The notes beneath the pieces are model-generated. The model did no database searches. It had not been told where the DNA came from and worked only from the letters and a program-made list of their open reading frames with translations. A DNA stretch of 64,000 nucleotides from Zantedeschia hybrid cultivar (lineage: Eukaryota > Streptophyta > Magnoliopsida > Alismatales > Araceae). Positions 11,136 to 22,612 of the stretch are shown piece after piece. Position 1 is the stretch's first letter; the number at the start of each line of letters is the position of its first letter. The stretch lies in contig JARZZO010000011.1 of assembly GCA_030544215.1 (NCBI GenBank), positions 48,977,587 to 49,041,586 of the forward strand. Reading direction: 5' to 3'. The translations under genes and the position numbers were made by a program.

Positions 11136-11153
11136 GTCCCACCGTGATCGCCA
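11136..11153 (-). promoter_or_regulatory. Primer-binding site of C'
   Basis: On the minus strand it reads TGGCGATCACGGTGGGAC, six bases after the LTR end. It is identical over 18 nt to the PBS of Tat element B (18727-18744). It resembles the 3' end complement of a plant tRNA-Arg (TGGCGA..CAC.GTGGGA), the primer class reported for Ogre-type Tat elements. The tRNA assignment is from memory. Confidence 0.75.
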
Positions 11154-11159
11154 GAGGGC

Positions 11160-12702
11160 TGTAGGTGCCCAGAACGTCTCCCCCGTCGTTGCGGCTGCGA
11201 GGCTTCGGAATCGAGGGTCCCTCCGTTCGTCTTAGCACTGTGGTGATTCAAAGGGGGGTTAGAAATTGGAGTGTGATCGCCAGGAGCATTACCTTTCGGT
11301 CCCTGTACTCCACAGGAGTGTAGAAGGTGATCGCGCGTTTTGTGGGAGCGGGAGATGTTGGTTCCTCCTTCTCTTCCTCCGGCCGGCCAAAGGAGGAGAG
11401 CCCGGTACTCTGCAGGCGTGAATGTGGTAAGGATCCCTGAAAAGAAAAGGCAAAACAAAGAATAACCCGATTAGAACTATATTGTGCAGAATCTATCCAT
11501 AAAGACGTAAAAAAAAACTAGCTAAAATCAAAGAGGAACGCACCGGATGGGTGGTGGGGAGGGAAGGTGACCATATGTTATGGCCACCCACCTCCCGTTT
11601 TTTTTTAAAACCTCTGTGGGGGGTAAGAATCACTAGGTCATCTTACGTGCATGCATGCAAATGAAGGGGGTTGTGTGTGTGAAAAGTGAAGTGGTATTGA
11701 TGACGCAATGGAATGAATAGGAAAGAGTAAAAAAAAAGAAAGGTTAGAAAGACAAGCCCGTTTCGGAATGCAGCCTGAGCCTTCCCTCTTGGAGACTCCT
11801 TGTCAACCTCCTCGAGCCTCTCACCAGGAAGTTCTTCTTCAACGAAAATCCTTGACTCTCCAAAGAACCTCCTCCTCCTTCACCTTCTTAACTCCCAGAA
11901 AATCCTCCTTAACCTTCGAAAAAATCCTTAACCTTCTGCTCGAGAGGATGTGGGGGGTTTAAATAAGTGAGGGGAAAAAAGGGAGAAAACAGGGGTCTAA
12001 ATCCCCGTAAATCAGCCTTCAACCAATAGGGAGTGGTCAAGGGTCGGAGGTAGTGGACGCGGCAGTGGCCGAAGTGGGGAGTGGTCGGAGTAGTGGGGGA
12101 CGAGGGCAGCGAGTAGAGGAGATCGTGGGGAAGACGGAGTCAAGGGGGTGGTTAAGGAGTGGACGGCCAGGCAACATGCCTTCCATATGAAGTGGTGGAA
12201 GGCGGCCCGGTTGGCCTTCGAAGGGAGTGGAAGGCAAGGGGTGGCCTTCGAAGGAGGTGGAAGGCAAGGGGTGGCCTTCGAAGGAGGTGGAAGGCAAGGG
12301 GGCTGGCCTTCCATGAAAAGGTGGTAAAAAGTGAAAAAGGTGGCTAAAAGGGTGGAAGGCAAGGTGGCTGGCCTTCGAAGGTGGTGGAAGGCAAGGGGTG
12401 GCCTTCGAAAGAGGTGAAAGGCAAGGGGGCTGGCCTTCCACGAAAAAGGTGAAAAAGGTGGCTAAAAGGGTGGAAGGCAAGGTGGCTGGCCTTCGAAGGT
12501 GGTGGAAGGCAAGGGGTGGCCTTCGAAAGAGGTGGAAGGCAAAGGGGCTGGCCTTCCACGAAAAGGTGGTAAAGGACGGGGTTTAGTTAATGGGCTTAGT
12601 TGCTAGTGGGCTGAGATTGCTAAATGCGGGGATTTTGGTGGTAAAGGGCTAATGATGAAGGGGATTTATGACCAGAAGGGTGGTCCAAAATCGGTGTCTG
12701 CA
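11160..12702 (-). repeat. 5' LTR of C'
   Basis: 1543 bp, with plus-strand ends TGTAGGTGCCC and GGTGTCTGCA. It is similar throughout to the two LTRs of C (43723-45296, 51830-53371). It contains the U5 hairpin CCTCCGGCCGGCCAAAGG at 11386-11403 and a GGAAGGC / GGCCTTCC array at about 12175-12570. Long proline/serine-rich ORFs in the array are repeat artefacts. Confidence 0.85.
12175..12570. repeat. GGAAGGC-N7/9-GGCCTTCC array in the LTR of C'
   Basis: Tandem units have GGAAGGC and GGCCTTC(C/G) arms around 7- or 9-base spacers such as AAGGGGT and AAGGTGGCT, separated by AAAAGGTGG-type stretches. On the minus strand the array lies in the U3 half of the LTR, where enhancer repeats are usual. Confidence 0.75.
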
Positions 12703-13570
12703 GCTGCAAGGAAGAATTAAACTATTGACAGATAAGAGAAGGGTACCTGGCAGTGGCCTAGGTTACAGGCTAGAGAAGGTGAGGCATAGTATTGTGGAAC
12801 AACAAGAAGGTGAAGATGGTCAGAAAACATGGAAAACCATGGTTACCCCCTGCAAAGAGAATCGAGATCCCTTGACTTGGACTTTGTCTACTCATTTTGT
12901 TAAAGGGCCCGTTGTTCAACATGACCACAATAACACAGTAGTGATCACCTCTCATTTTGACCTGCATGATGTATATGGGAAGGACCTGGCTAGACATTGT
13001 AGTCCACTGCTGACGTACCAGTCTCTAGAGGCTCTGCGGCCAATGAAAAAGAGGAAGACTCAAGATCCGGAATGTGAGTGGTACCATTGGTTTGACATGT
13101 GGGACTTGTATATTACACTAAGCAGACTATTCTTGAACCCATCAGAACCAAAGTGGCCGCCATTGATAGATGAATTGATCGAGAGGCCTGGGGCCATCTT
13201 TGACAAAAGGATTTTGCTGGCAGAAGAAATAGATGAAAGGGAGCCAGACGACCCTTACGAAGCTGGTTATACCGCTGATCTTCTATGGAGGGGAACCTAT
13301 CCCTCTCATGTTTTCACACTCCACACTTTGTTCCGCACTTTGCTCCTAAACCCGACTTAGTCACGGGTTATTACTGAAGACATTCCACGGGCCCCGCCCA
13401 TCACTATTACTATATCCCCTCAGGACCTCATCCCTCGGATTCTCCTTAATCTTGAGAGGATCTATGATCTGATCTGGGACATACTATTGTATGATCCCCT
13501 TAATCCCTGGGCACTGGTACCAATGCCCCATCATTTCCTCCTCTCTCTATCCACATCCATTCTTGCTATA
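12703..13570 (+). pseudogene. Tat unknown domain between G-patch and RT (element A)
   Basis: It starts at the end of the G-patch region (LQGR...GLGYR) just after C'. It is open for about 220 codons to 13360, with FDLHDVYGKDLARH, PECEWYHWFD and YEAGYTADLLWRGTYPSHVF. It matches 23414-24331 of B at most positions, with many silent differences, so it was under protein-level selection. A TAG at 13358 replaces a Trp found in B. I do not recognise a catalytic motif. Confidence 0.7.
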
Positions 13571-15025
13571 CGTTAAACTCAAATAATTCACAAAAAAAAA
13601 GCCGATTTGGCAACTTCTTCCTCCTAAATCCTCGTTGAGGAAACCTCCTACTTGTTTGACTGTACCCCATTTTGTGGGTTATTCGGGTAAGATTCCCTTC
13701 TAGATCTGCTCTGCCCTTCCCCGCGGGAGGATTCACCTGTACTCTTCCCTGTATCCCTTGATTTTTATCCTTCTTCGTCCTCATTAGGTCTAGATAGGGA
13801 GTCTAGTGAAGTTAGAGAGTCTAGTTCTAGGCAGGTCAGTCAAGTTAGGAAGTCTAAGGGTAGATGGGTTCCAAATAGATACCTCCAGGAGTTAGCTTGA
13901 AGATGCCTTTCTTGCTCTCAGATCCCTCAGCTATTAGAAGATCCAATCCAGATGCCAGAAGAATGTCGAGCTGATGAGTTAGTCGATGATGGATACGGGG
14001 TCATGAGTTGCTACATGAGAAAGACCCTATTAATGAAGAAGGAGAAGATGACGAGGACGTAGCTGAAGCGTATGCCAGTGGAGTGAAGAGATTTGATGAA
14101 CCTTCAACTGCCGTAGAGGAGCCTACCAAAGAGATCAATCTAGGGACCGAAGATGAACCTAAGGTTGTCCTCGTCAGCAAGAATCTGTCTTAAGTAGATG
14201 AAGAGGCAGTGGTCCGAATTCTCAAGGATTATAAGGACACCTTCGCCTGGAGTTACGAGGATATGCCGGAGATATACTCATCACTAGTGGAACATAAATT
14301 AACCTTGAAAGAGGGAGCTAGCCTAGTAAAACAAAAGTTAAGGCGATTCCACCCTCAAATGGCTTTGAAAAATGAAAGAAGAGGTCGATAAGCTGCATAA
14401 AGCCAAATTCATTAGAGTTGTCCTCTATCCGCAATGGGTAGCTAATATAGTCCCGATTATGAAAAAAGATGGGAAGCTCAGAATCTATATTGACTTCTGA
14501 GATCTGAATCGGGCATGTCCTAAAGACGATTTCCCGCTGCCTCACATAGATGTGCTCATTGACAATACTGCTGGCTATGAAACTCTATCATTTATGGATG
14601 GGTTCTCGGGGTATAATCAGATTAAGTTGACAGAAGAGGATCAAGAGAAAACATCATTCACCACACCTTAGGGAACTTACTGCTATGTCGTTATGCCATT
14701 TGGATTGAAAAATGCTGGAGCCACTTATCAGAGAGCCATGATGGCAATATTCAATGACATGATGCACATTAACTTAGAGGTGTATGTGGATGATCTGCTA
14801 GTGAAACTTAAGACAAAAGCTGAGCATGCTGAAGTTCTGACAAAGGTTCTGGAGAGGTCGAGAGAATATCAGTTGAAGATGAACCCCAAGAAATGTGTAT
14901 TCGGGGTATCCTCAGGGAAGTTACTTGGATTCATTGTCGGCAAGTGGGGCATTGAGATCGATCCCAACAAGGCAAATGCTATCAGAGAGATGTCACCTCC
15001 TAAGAATTTGAAGGAATTAAGATGA
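13571..15025 (+). pseudogene. Tat reverse transcriptase of element A
   Basis: It includes the acidic leader (14008-14193), KQKLRRFHPQMA near 14330, a VMPFGLKNAGATYQRAMMAI stretch near 14690 and the catalytic YVDD near 14787. The frame is broken by several stops (near 14192, 14498, 14670) and a shift near 14370. It is upstream of RH in the normal gypsy order. A nine-A run at 13592-13600 corresponds to the nine-A run of B. Confidence 0.85.
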
Positions 15026-15628
15026 TTAATCGGGAGGTTGCAATTTATTCGCCGATTTGTCTCCCAACACTCGCAAAGGTATAAGCCGTTTTACGAGCTT
15101 ACTAAACTGGGAGTCAAGTTCGACTGGGATGATAAGTGTCAGGAGGTATTTGATGGATTGAAGAATTATTTAGCAAGTCCTCCTGTTCTGAGACCACCAT
15201 CTCCAGACAAACCTTTGATTCTATATATTTCTGTCTTGGATGATGCAGTGGGGTCGGTCCTAGCACAAGAGGATGAAGAAGGAAAGGAGAGGGCAGCCTA
15301 TTATCTCTCAAAACTTCTCTACGCTACTGAACAGAGGTATACAGCTATGGAGAAAACATGTGTAGCACTTGTGGTGGTCCAGAAGTTGAAGTATTATTTC
15401 TTGGCCCATAAAGTTCATCTCATCGCTAGGATGAATCCCATTAAGTTTCTTCTTGAGAAATCCGTCCTCACTGATAGGTTGGCATAATAGCAGAGCTTTC
15501 TTTCCCAATTCGATATCACTTACATTCAGCAGAAAGCGATTAAAGGCTATGCCATAGCAGAACATCTTGCTCACCACCCTCTTCCTCGATTTGATCCGGT
15601 CCGATCAGAGTTTCCGGATGAGGAACTG
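15026..15628 (+). pseudogene. Tat RNase H (first, retroviral position) of element A
   Basis: Open from 15038 to 15487: RRFVSQHSQRYKPFYELTK, ILYISVLDDAVGSVLAQED and RYTAMEKTCVAL, the gypsy RNase H/connection pattern. It is broken by a stop after LTDRLA (TGG-type to TAG at 15485) and continues as degenerate sequence to the second RNase H. It corresponds to 25530-26171 of B. Confidence 0.82.
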
Positions 15629-16198
15629 ATGCCCATAAACAAAATCAATAATGATATGTGGACTCTGCATTTTGACGGAGCTCTGAACTCTCATGGTAAG
15701 GGCATCGGCATTGTTCTCCTATCACCTAAACGTGTCACTATTCCACAAGCCTTTCAGCTTGACTTCTATGTCACTGATAACATAGCTGAATATGAGGCTC
15801 TCTTTGCCGGCCTCGAGGCCGCTCATGTCCATAGTGCCACCAAACTGAAAATTGTGGGTGATAATCAGCTAATTCTTTGCCAAGTGCTCACCAAATATCG
15901 CACCCTTGATCCTAAACTCAAGTCCTATCAAGAACTCACTTCAGCTTATGTCAAACTTTTCACCAAATTGATCTTTGTCCATGTTCCTCGGAACCAGAAC
16001 ATTCTAGCTGATGCTTTGGCTTCTCTCGCATCTTCTCTAAAATTCCTGATTAGTAGGCAATCTGAGTCTATTATTGTCCATAGGCGTCTTTCTCCTGCCA
16101 TAAAAAACCCTTCTTTCCTTAAGGTTAAAGAGAAGCTACTGAAGAAGGTTAGAGATGGGTATATTGTGGAAAAGAGAGAGATCATGCTGCTAGACTAG
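15629..16198 (+). pseudogene. Archaeal-type second RNase H (aRH) of element A
   Basis: One 189-codon stretch has the DEDD set in order: HFDGALNSHGKG, AEYEALFAGLE, VGDNQLI and ADALASLAS. A second RNase H after the first is the hallmark of the Tat lineage within plant Ty3/gypsy. The catalytic acids look intact; the stretch ends at a TAG. Confidence 0.85.
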
Positions 16199-17387
16199 CA
16201 ACAAGAAATGGAAGACGAGGATAAACCATGGTATTATGAGATTGCTAAGTACTGTAAAGATCAGTTATACCCTGAAGAAGCTACTACTGAGGAGAAGAGA
16301 GCTATCAGGAGAGTTGCTCAGAGGTACACCTTAGTTGGAGGAACTTTATACAAACGTGAATTTGATGGTGTTCTCTTAAGATGTCTAGATGAAGATGAGC
16401 TTTGAAAAATCATGGAAGGAGCTCATGCTAGAGTTTGTGGTGGCCATGTTAACGGACAAATGCTATAAAAGAAAATCCTTAGACAAGGATATTATTAGCC
16501 AACTATGGAAGAAGATTGCGTAGGATATGTCCGTAGGTGTGCTAAGTGTCAGCTTCATGCCGATAAGATCCATTCCCCCGCATCTTCACTCCATCATGTT
16601 TCATCCCCATAGCCTTTCTCCATGTAGGCATTCGACATCATTGGTCCCTTTGGTAATCCTGATTCTGCCACCAAGCAAAAATCTTTCATCCTCACGACAA
16701 CAGAATATTTCACCAAGTGGGCAGAAGCCGAAGCATATACGAAGATCAAAGCATCAACGGTTTGCAAGTTCATCATGAGGAACATTATCACCAGATTTGG
16801 AATCCCAAGCACCATCGTCACCGACAACAGACCATAGTTCATATCACAAAAACTGAAGGACCTCTACAATAGGTATAAAATTACATTGCATCATTCATCT
16901 CCTTATCATCCACAAGGCAATGGCCAAGCAGAGGCAACCAATAAGACTTTGATAAAAATTATCAAGAAAACGTGTAAGTCTAATAAGTTCTCGGATTGGC
17001 CAGAGAAATTAGTTGAGGCTCTATGGGTATACCGAACTTCAATCCGCACTCCCACGAGGCAAACTTCCTTATTTCCTAATATTCGGAATGAAGGCAGTAG
17101 TTCCATACGAAGTCCTCATCCCTCAATTGAGCAAGGAATTTTCCATTGATGAGCATCGCGCTGCACTCCTTGCTCAACTGGAACTCTTAGATGAGAAAAG
17201 ATGGTCGGCCGCCAATCATACAAGAGTATATCAAAACAGATTAGCACATTTTTACCAAAAGAAGGTCATTGAGCGAAAGTTTAAAGTGGGTGAGGTGGTT
17301 GTGAAAAGAATCTTTGTAAAATTTGGTGGTCCGCGTTCTAAGCTCCAACTGGGAAGGACCGTATGTCATATCACATGCTTTCCCTGG
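16199..17387 (+). pseudogene. Tat integrase of element A, part 1
   Basis: It carries the HHCC finger (GAHARVCGGH ... CAKC), the first catalytic region AFDIIGPF, ITRFGIPSTIVTDN and NGQAEATNKT. Several Trp codons are TAG (near 16466, 16498, 16614, 16625), a G-to-A pattern. It stops at 17387, where element B inserts into a codon-level match with integrase of B near 28040. The last part is at 37047-37131. Confidence 0.85.
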
Positions 17388-17599
17388 TGTAGACACGCTA
17401 ATTTTGACATCATTTCGAGTAAATTTCATATCAAATAATAATGCCTCAGAATAGTCTGATATTTAATCATTGGTTAATTTTTATTGATCTTTTTAAATTA
17501 ATTATCTAAATTATGTCGGATCAGACAGATATGATTTAATTTAATTAATTAAATTGATTTTAGCTCAAATTTCAATTAAAATATGAAGAAGTCTAAAAG

Positions 17600-17886
17600 G
17601 CGTCGACTTGTGTAGACGCCGTTTAGAGTTTATTCTTATTTTGATGTTTAAAATTTGAATTTTAATTAATTGATTAATTAACTAAAAAACGTCTGCTAGG
17701 CACGACACCATTTAGGTTTCCTAAGTTCTTTTTACCTCTCTTCCGGATGTTTATCCTTATCTTAATTAGTGTAAAAGGCGTCTACAAGTGGCGACGCGTT
17801 TTATCTAATTACAGATAAAGATAAGTTTTTCCCGGATATTTATCTTTATCCTAATCAGTCTGAAAGGCGTCTTCCATGGGCGACGC
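17600..17886. promoter_or_regulatory. Four GCGTC-N10-GACGC dyads, 89-bp phased, in U3 of B
   Basis: Sites are at 17600-17619, 17689-17708 (right half GACAC), 17778-17797 and 17867-17886; centres are exactly 89 bp apart. Spacers are GACTTGTGTA, TGCTAGGCAC, TACAAGTGGC and TTCCATGGGC. Intervening DNA shows partial homology (CGGAT.TTTATC.TTATC.TAAT). The array ends 107 bp before the TATA box. Confidence 0.88.
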
Positions 17887-17992
17887 GTTTTAGATAATTA
17901 CAGATAAAGATGAATTAATATGTATTTATCTGTTAGTTAAGATGCATAAGTCTCAAAATTTCTCCATGTAAATCCGCGGACGCAAAGAAGTC

Positions 17993-18000
17993 TATAAATA
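17993..18000 (+). promoter_or_regulatory. TATA box of B 5' LTR
   Basis: TATAAATA sits in the context AAGTCTATAAATACCC, placed after the dyad array and conserved in the 3' LTR at 36316. It is the likely promoter for the genomic transcript. Confidence 0.65.
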
Positions 18001-18519
18001 CCCTGCCTCTTGAATGGGTGACAGAGTTAGTGATTGAAGTGATATCAGAGTGATAATTGAGTGAAAATCGAAGTAACGACGTCCAAACGTTGAAGTGCTG
18101 CTGCTTCCAGAATTCTTCATCCTTCTTCATCCATTCAAGATTCTTTCAAGACCAAGGCTTCCAGGGGCCAGTGAACATTAACTTTCAATTCATTTCTGCA
18201 TATTTCACATACTTCATCACATCACTCTATGCAACACACACAACACTAGCATCATTTTCAAAACCTATTTGTTAAAGGGGTTTAAAATACCATCCCAACA
18301 AGTGAGTTTTCCTATTTAGTTGCATGTTCAAAATCTCTTCTGGAATAGATACTACTTTTTCCTAAGTTCTCATCGTTGTTCTTTATTTCTTTCTACTTCT
18401 TGCAAGGTACGAAGGAGAATCAAAGGGAGGAAATCACTAGCAAACAACAAGGAATCTGGACGATCCTCAAAACTCAACAGCAGCCAAAACAAGAACAAAG
18501 ACAAGAAAGGGCTCTCTTT

Positions 18520-18535
18520 CTTCAGTCGGCTGAAG
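18520..18535. promoter_or_regulatory. U5 hairpin of B
   Basis: CTTCAG-TCGG-CTGAAG is a self-complementary stem following GGGCTCTCTTT. It is equivalent to 2434 in A, 36843 in the other B LTR, 58808 in D and 52046 in C. Paired differences between families keep the stem. Confidence 0.6.
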
Positions 18536-18726
18536 GAGGGGAACCAAGAATTCAATATCTCCCACATCCAAATAGGTAGGCGATCAAATCTTCTTTTGGA
18601 ACTTTTTAGTCAAAAGTTTCTGGCGATCACATCACTTAGTTTCTTTTTAATAGGTTTATTTTGCACTTAAACAACATAGTTTTTCATGATAATCACACAC
18701 TCATTTTAAAGCACTCACAGCTTTTT

Positions 18727-18744
18727 TGGCGATCACGGTGGGAC
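18727..18744 (+). promoter_or_regulatory. Primer-binding site of B
   Basis: TGGCGATCACGGTGGGAC begins seven bases after the LTR end. It is identical to the PBS of C' (11136-11153) and differs by one base from that of C (51806-51823). It best resembles the complement of a tRNA-Arg 3' end; the exact isoacceptor needs a tRNA set to confirm. Confidence 0.75.
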
Positions 18745-19741
18745 TTGGTCTCGCCATCTTTTAGTTCTTTGTTCTTGCTGTTATCAATCGGGCACCCACG
18801 GTGCACCACTTGTGTCTCTCGACACGTCCTCACCAATTGGTGAGTGTTTTTTTAGTTTAGTTAATTTCCTACGTGCACCACGTACACACCCCTGCGGCAA
18901 GATCTTGCCCTCCCCGTTGATTAGTTGAAAAGCTATTTTTGTGATGAAATGTTGTGTGATTGACTGATATCTTAGTGGTTTAGTTGATAAAATCATCCTG
19001 TTAAAACCTGAAACAAAAAATCTTTTGCATGAGCTGATTATTTATCGTTTTTATCATGTTTGAGGGGGAATCAATCCAGAAATTCCTCCTGGAAAACTGC
19101 ATCTGCGACTTGAAAAGCGCCTAGGAACAGCGACGCATTTCAAACTGCGTCGTCAAACCCAGACGCCTTTCAGTCTCTTTTCTCTGCTGTCTAATCTTCT
19201 GCGAAAAATGAAGGCTTTGTTTGAATAGCGTCGACCAGAAGCGACACGATTCAAGCAGTTTCTTATTTCTTCTTCAGTTCTCAGATTTTGTGATCTGTGT
19301 GCTATTACCCATTATATATTAAGCATTAGAGGCCATCCAGGCTACAGGTCATACGCATTGAGGCTAACACCCTCCTCTTCTTAGGAACACTCTTCTTTAC
19401 GTCTTCAACTCTGTTTGATTGGATCGGTCCCTCAATCAGACTAGAGTAGTTGGCGTTAAAGACCTCCGTAAGTCCCCAAAATCAAGGTATTCCTCTTTGA
19501 TCATCGGGCTGGTTGTACCATTTGAAGTCCCAGTTAGATTTCCATAACGTTGTGAGAGAAAGCCATAGAATATAACGGTGGACATTAAACTGAAACTAGG
19601 ATCCTATCTCTTGAGCGAATTTGTGATTTAATTAAATCCAAGTAACACAACAAGGAATCCTAAAAACACGTTAAACATCCACTTGTTTGTTTAATCTCTG
19701 TACAACTTGTTTGTTAATCTCTGAAGAAAAAATCTAACATC
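18745..19741 (+). other. 5' untranslated leader of element B
   Basis: About 1 kb with no supported ORF, collinear with the leader of A. Conserved blocks include GGGCACCCACGGTGCACC near 18790, CCTCCGTAAGTCCCC near 19463 and CATCGGGCTGGTTG near 19503. Three dyads lie at 19117-19247. Confidence 0.6.
19117..19247. promoter_or_regulatory. Three GCGTC-N10-GACGC dyads in the leader of B
   Basis: Sites are at 19117-19136 (GCGCC left half), 19147-19166 and 19228-19247 (GACAC right half). The first two are exactly 30 bp apart, so the gap between GACGC and the next GCGTC is also 10 bp (ATTTCAAACT). Confidence 0.78.
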
Positions 19742-22600
19742 ATGCTGCTTCGATCAGGCAGAGACTTGAGCATGGCTCCAGATGCCATTATCAAATACGA
19801 GGGAGATGCTAATGCCCCTCGCGATTCCGATTGCAATTTTGAGAGCGGAAGAGATGCTGATGCCTCCCGTAATTCTATTCCAGTTCGACATGAGGGGAAT
19901 GTCCGAACCCCTCTCTATCATCCTCATGATCAATATCTTGATCCTCCCCCGCATGTGCATGCGGTTCCTAACCCTATCTTCGAGGGAGACATGAACCAGA
20001 ATGATCCCTCATCTTCTGATCGTTCGGATCTTGTAAATGCTTTGGGAGTTCTTGCTTCCCGTCTGAACCCTCAACAGTTCGAGGCAATCCAGTCCATTTT
20101 GAAGGGGAAGACGCCCGTGCAGTCTGCCGAGCCGAACCCTGCGGCTCCCCTTGCCATCCCTCAGCAACCTCCTCATCATCCTCCCTACATTCATCAGGCC
20201 ATGGAAGGCCTCCATGTCACTTCTCGGCCAGCTGGGCCGCAACTTTCCTCTTCTAGGCAACTGGCCAGACCACTGACGCCCGCGTACCAAAATTCCCTCG
20301 GGCATGGCGGAAGCTCTACCGGACCTCCTCTTTACTGTCCTCCTTGTCCAACGTACTCTAGGCAACAGGCCTATCAAGTACCTCCACCTCCTCCCCCTCC
20401 CCAGGCTGATCCGACCACGCAAGCGTTGCTGGCAAAGATGGAGCGCATGGATGAACAATTCAACAACCTCCAGAAGATGATGGGGGTCAAAGCTGCACCG
20501 GAAATCAACTTACCAAGCCTGCCAGTGTTCCACCTGCCACCCTCCGAGATGCCAGTGTACCGAAAGTACAACGGTACTGGTAACCCCTTCACCCACTTGA
20601 AGGAGTTCATGTACGAGTCATCCTTCTGGCAAAACGACAAGAGGTCGTTGGCCTTTTTGTTCAGGAGATCTCTAGAGGGACCAGCCCTCAAGTGGTTCTT
20701 TTCCTTGGAACCCTCCGAAGTAGAGGACTATGGTATCGTTTCCTAAAAATTCATTCAATGATACCAGGACAAAGTCGCTCCCTCCCTGTCCATCACTGAC
20801 CTAATAGCAGAGAAGATGAAACCCGATGAGGAGTTCGTCAGTTTTGCCGACAGATGGCGAGGCTTGGCCGAGAAAGTAAAAGATCACTTGTCCGAGTAAG
20901 AACAAGTGAAGATGCTGATTTCCAATGCTACGCCCCAGTTCAAACTAGTCCTCTCCCTGAACAATCTGACCAACATGGCAGAGCTCTATGAAAGAGTGCG
21001 GTACTGTCAGAATGCCTTCAAGGATGCTACGTTCTCTAGCGTCTTTGATCCTCACAGACCTAGCAGGCCTCCACCTCGGAAGCCTGCAGTGCCGAATTCT
21101 CCCAGCACAGGTCCAACTACTGAGGGCACGCTCTCTCATGAGCAAGTCAGCAGTATGAACAACAACACGCCCCAGTTTGTGAGGAGTCAACAACAGCAGT
21201 ACCAGAGGCCACCGCAGCCGAACCAGCAGGGGTACAGGCAGTAGCCGAACCCTCAGTATCAGCAGCCCCAATATCAGCAGCCTCAACAGCCGAGCCAGCA
21301 ACAGCAACAGCCACAGCAGCCGCCGCAACGGCAATTGCAGTACCAGCCACCACAACAACAACAGTATCTACAACAACAGCAGTATCAGCTGCGCGCACCG
21401 CCGGTATATCATAATGTCCCTCCTCCTACTGACTACAATCAGCAGAGAAGACCTCCAGGCCCGAAGAGGGCAGAATACCCGGTCCTTCCAGAGTCCTTGG
21501 CGGACATTTTTAGTGCTCTAATGGCAGCTAATGCCTTAGTCCTGCCAAGAGAAAAGGCGATTTGGCCCCAGAATGCCGACACGTCTAGGTATTGCTATTT
21601 CCATAGGCAACTTGGACACACTATTGACACCTGCTTCCAATTTAGAGATTACATTCATGATCTCAACGAGCAGGGCGGCATTGACTGGGAGGAGATGAAA
21701 AAGTACATATTAGCCTTAAAAGCAAGAAGACCACCACAGCAGCAGCAGCAGCAAGTGAGAGCACCAACACAAGCAACACCACCACCGAACATGGGCATAG
21801 TGCAAAACCCGCTACCGGAGCATCAAAATCAGAACCTAGTTGCCCCCATTCTGACAAATAGCCGGTCTGAGGCTAACTGCGGGCAACAGTGGAGGATAGA
21901 GGACTCTTCCTCTATTTATTCAACAGGTCACATTCCGAGTACCGCAGAACAACCACCACGCCGCACCATCCATATACCCAGACCACATCCCATTACCATT
22001 ACCCCTATACCAACACCCCCGCACCCACTAACCCATTACCACCACCCGCTTTTCTTAAACCCATTACACCCCACGCCACTACGCCTCCACTAAATAACCT
22101 CCTACAAACCAACTACGCACCCCTCCTACCATCCAGACCACTACTCCGCGTACCATTCTCTACTTCACCCGCTACCACTACTGCTTACCCAGATACCATC
22201 CAACCTTCTAAACCACTATTACGCATGCCGTTCCCCACTTCATCGACCATCCAACCATCTAGGCCTCTAATCCGCACCACACCATCACCGATTAACCCCA
22301 CGCCATCACCTACATACCAACACTCCACCTCATCCGCACCATCCAACCTTGCGGTACTCAAAGTATCACCCGGACCTTCCACGGCTGAGGAACATGCACT
22401 CCGGAGTGGAAGGATTTTCAACAAAGTATTTCCTCAGTCAACAGTTAGAGACAGCCCATCACAGCCGACAGAGGAAGCACACAATGAAGAGAGTGCACCA
22501 GGCACTCAATATGACCAGCTGAAGCACCTTGACCGGACACCGGCACGGATCTCCGTGCTTGAACTGATTAAAAGATAAAAAACTCACCAAGAAGCTCTGA
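19742..22600 (+). pseudogene. Tat gag of element B
   Basis: The start M-L-L-R-S-G-R-D is shared with A. The gag core (about codons 255-460) has PVFHLPPSEMPVYRKYNGTG, LAFLFRRSLEG and FADRWRGL. It is followed by Gln-rich stretches (21175-21390), a zinc knuckle with C-x2-H-x4-H-x4-C (YCYFHRQLGH, near 21590) and a Pro/Thr-rich linker ending in LRSGRIFNKVFPQS. Stops at 20744, 20897 and 21242 (Gln-type codons turned to TAA/TAG) and a frameshift near 22000-22060 inactivate it. On family knowledge gag forms the virus-like particle. Confidence 0.87.
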
Positions 22601-22612
22601 TGGAATATTAAG

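Larger units (their letters stand above)
10836..12702 (-). mobile_element. C-family fragment C': 5' LTR, PBS and leader repeats (minus strand)
   Basis: In minus orientation it comprises an LTR (12702 to 11160), a PBS (11153-11136) and palindromic leader repeats, cut at 10836. It is homologous to the right end of full-length element C (51461-53371). Its right edge abuts the unknown-domain coding sequence of A at 12703. The missing part of C' and the missing protease/G-patch part of A were probably lost in the same deletion. Confidence 0.85.
17388..18719 (+). repeat. 5' LTR of element B
   Basis: 1332 bp, TGTAGACACG to AGCACTCACA. It is nearly the same as 35706-37041 by eye. U3 contains four dyads with exact 89-bp phasing, then TATAAATA at 17993. 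R/U5 holds the hairpin at 18520-18535 and two GCGATCA(C) boxes. Confidence 0.92.

Noticed and set aside
10866..11235. ORFs over the GACGGCC palindromes (also 51383-51906)
   Set aside because: The peptides are translations of the palindrome array in all frames and lie in the untranslated leader of C/C'.
12012..12586. Long Pro/Ser-rich and Gly/Arg-rich ORFs, also at 44469-45221 and 52524-53296
   Set aside because: They follow the GGAAGGC / GGCCTTCC tandem array in several frames and on both strands, with internal peptide repeats set by the DNA repeat. They are LTR artefacts.
17600..17886. CRISPR-like array (conserved repeats with variable spacers)
   Set aside because: The repeat halves are 5-9 bp, the spacers are 10 bp and units lie about 89 bp apart in LTRs of a plant genome, with no cas genes. 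The likeness is formal only.
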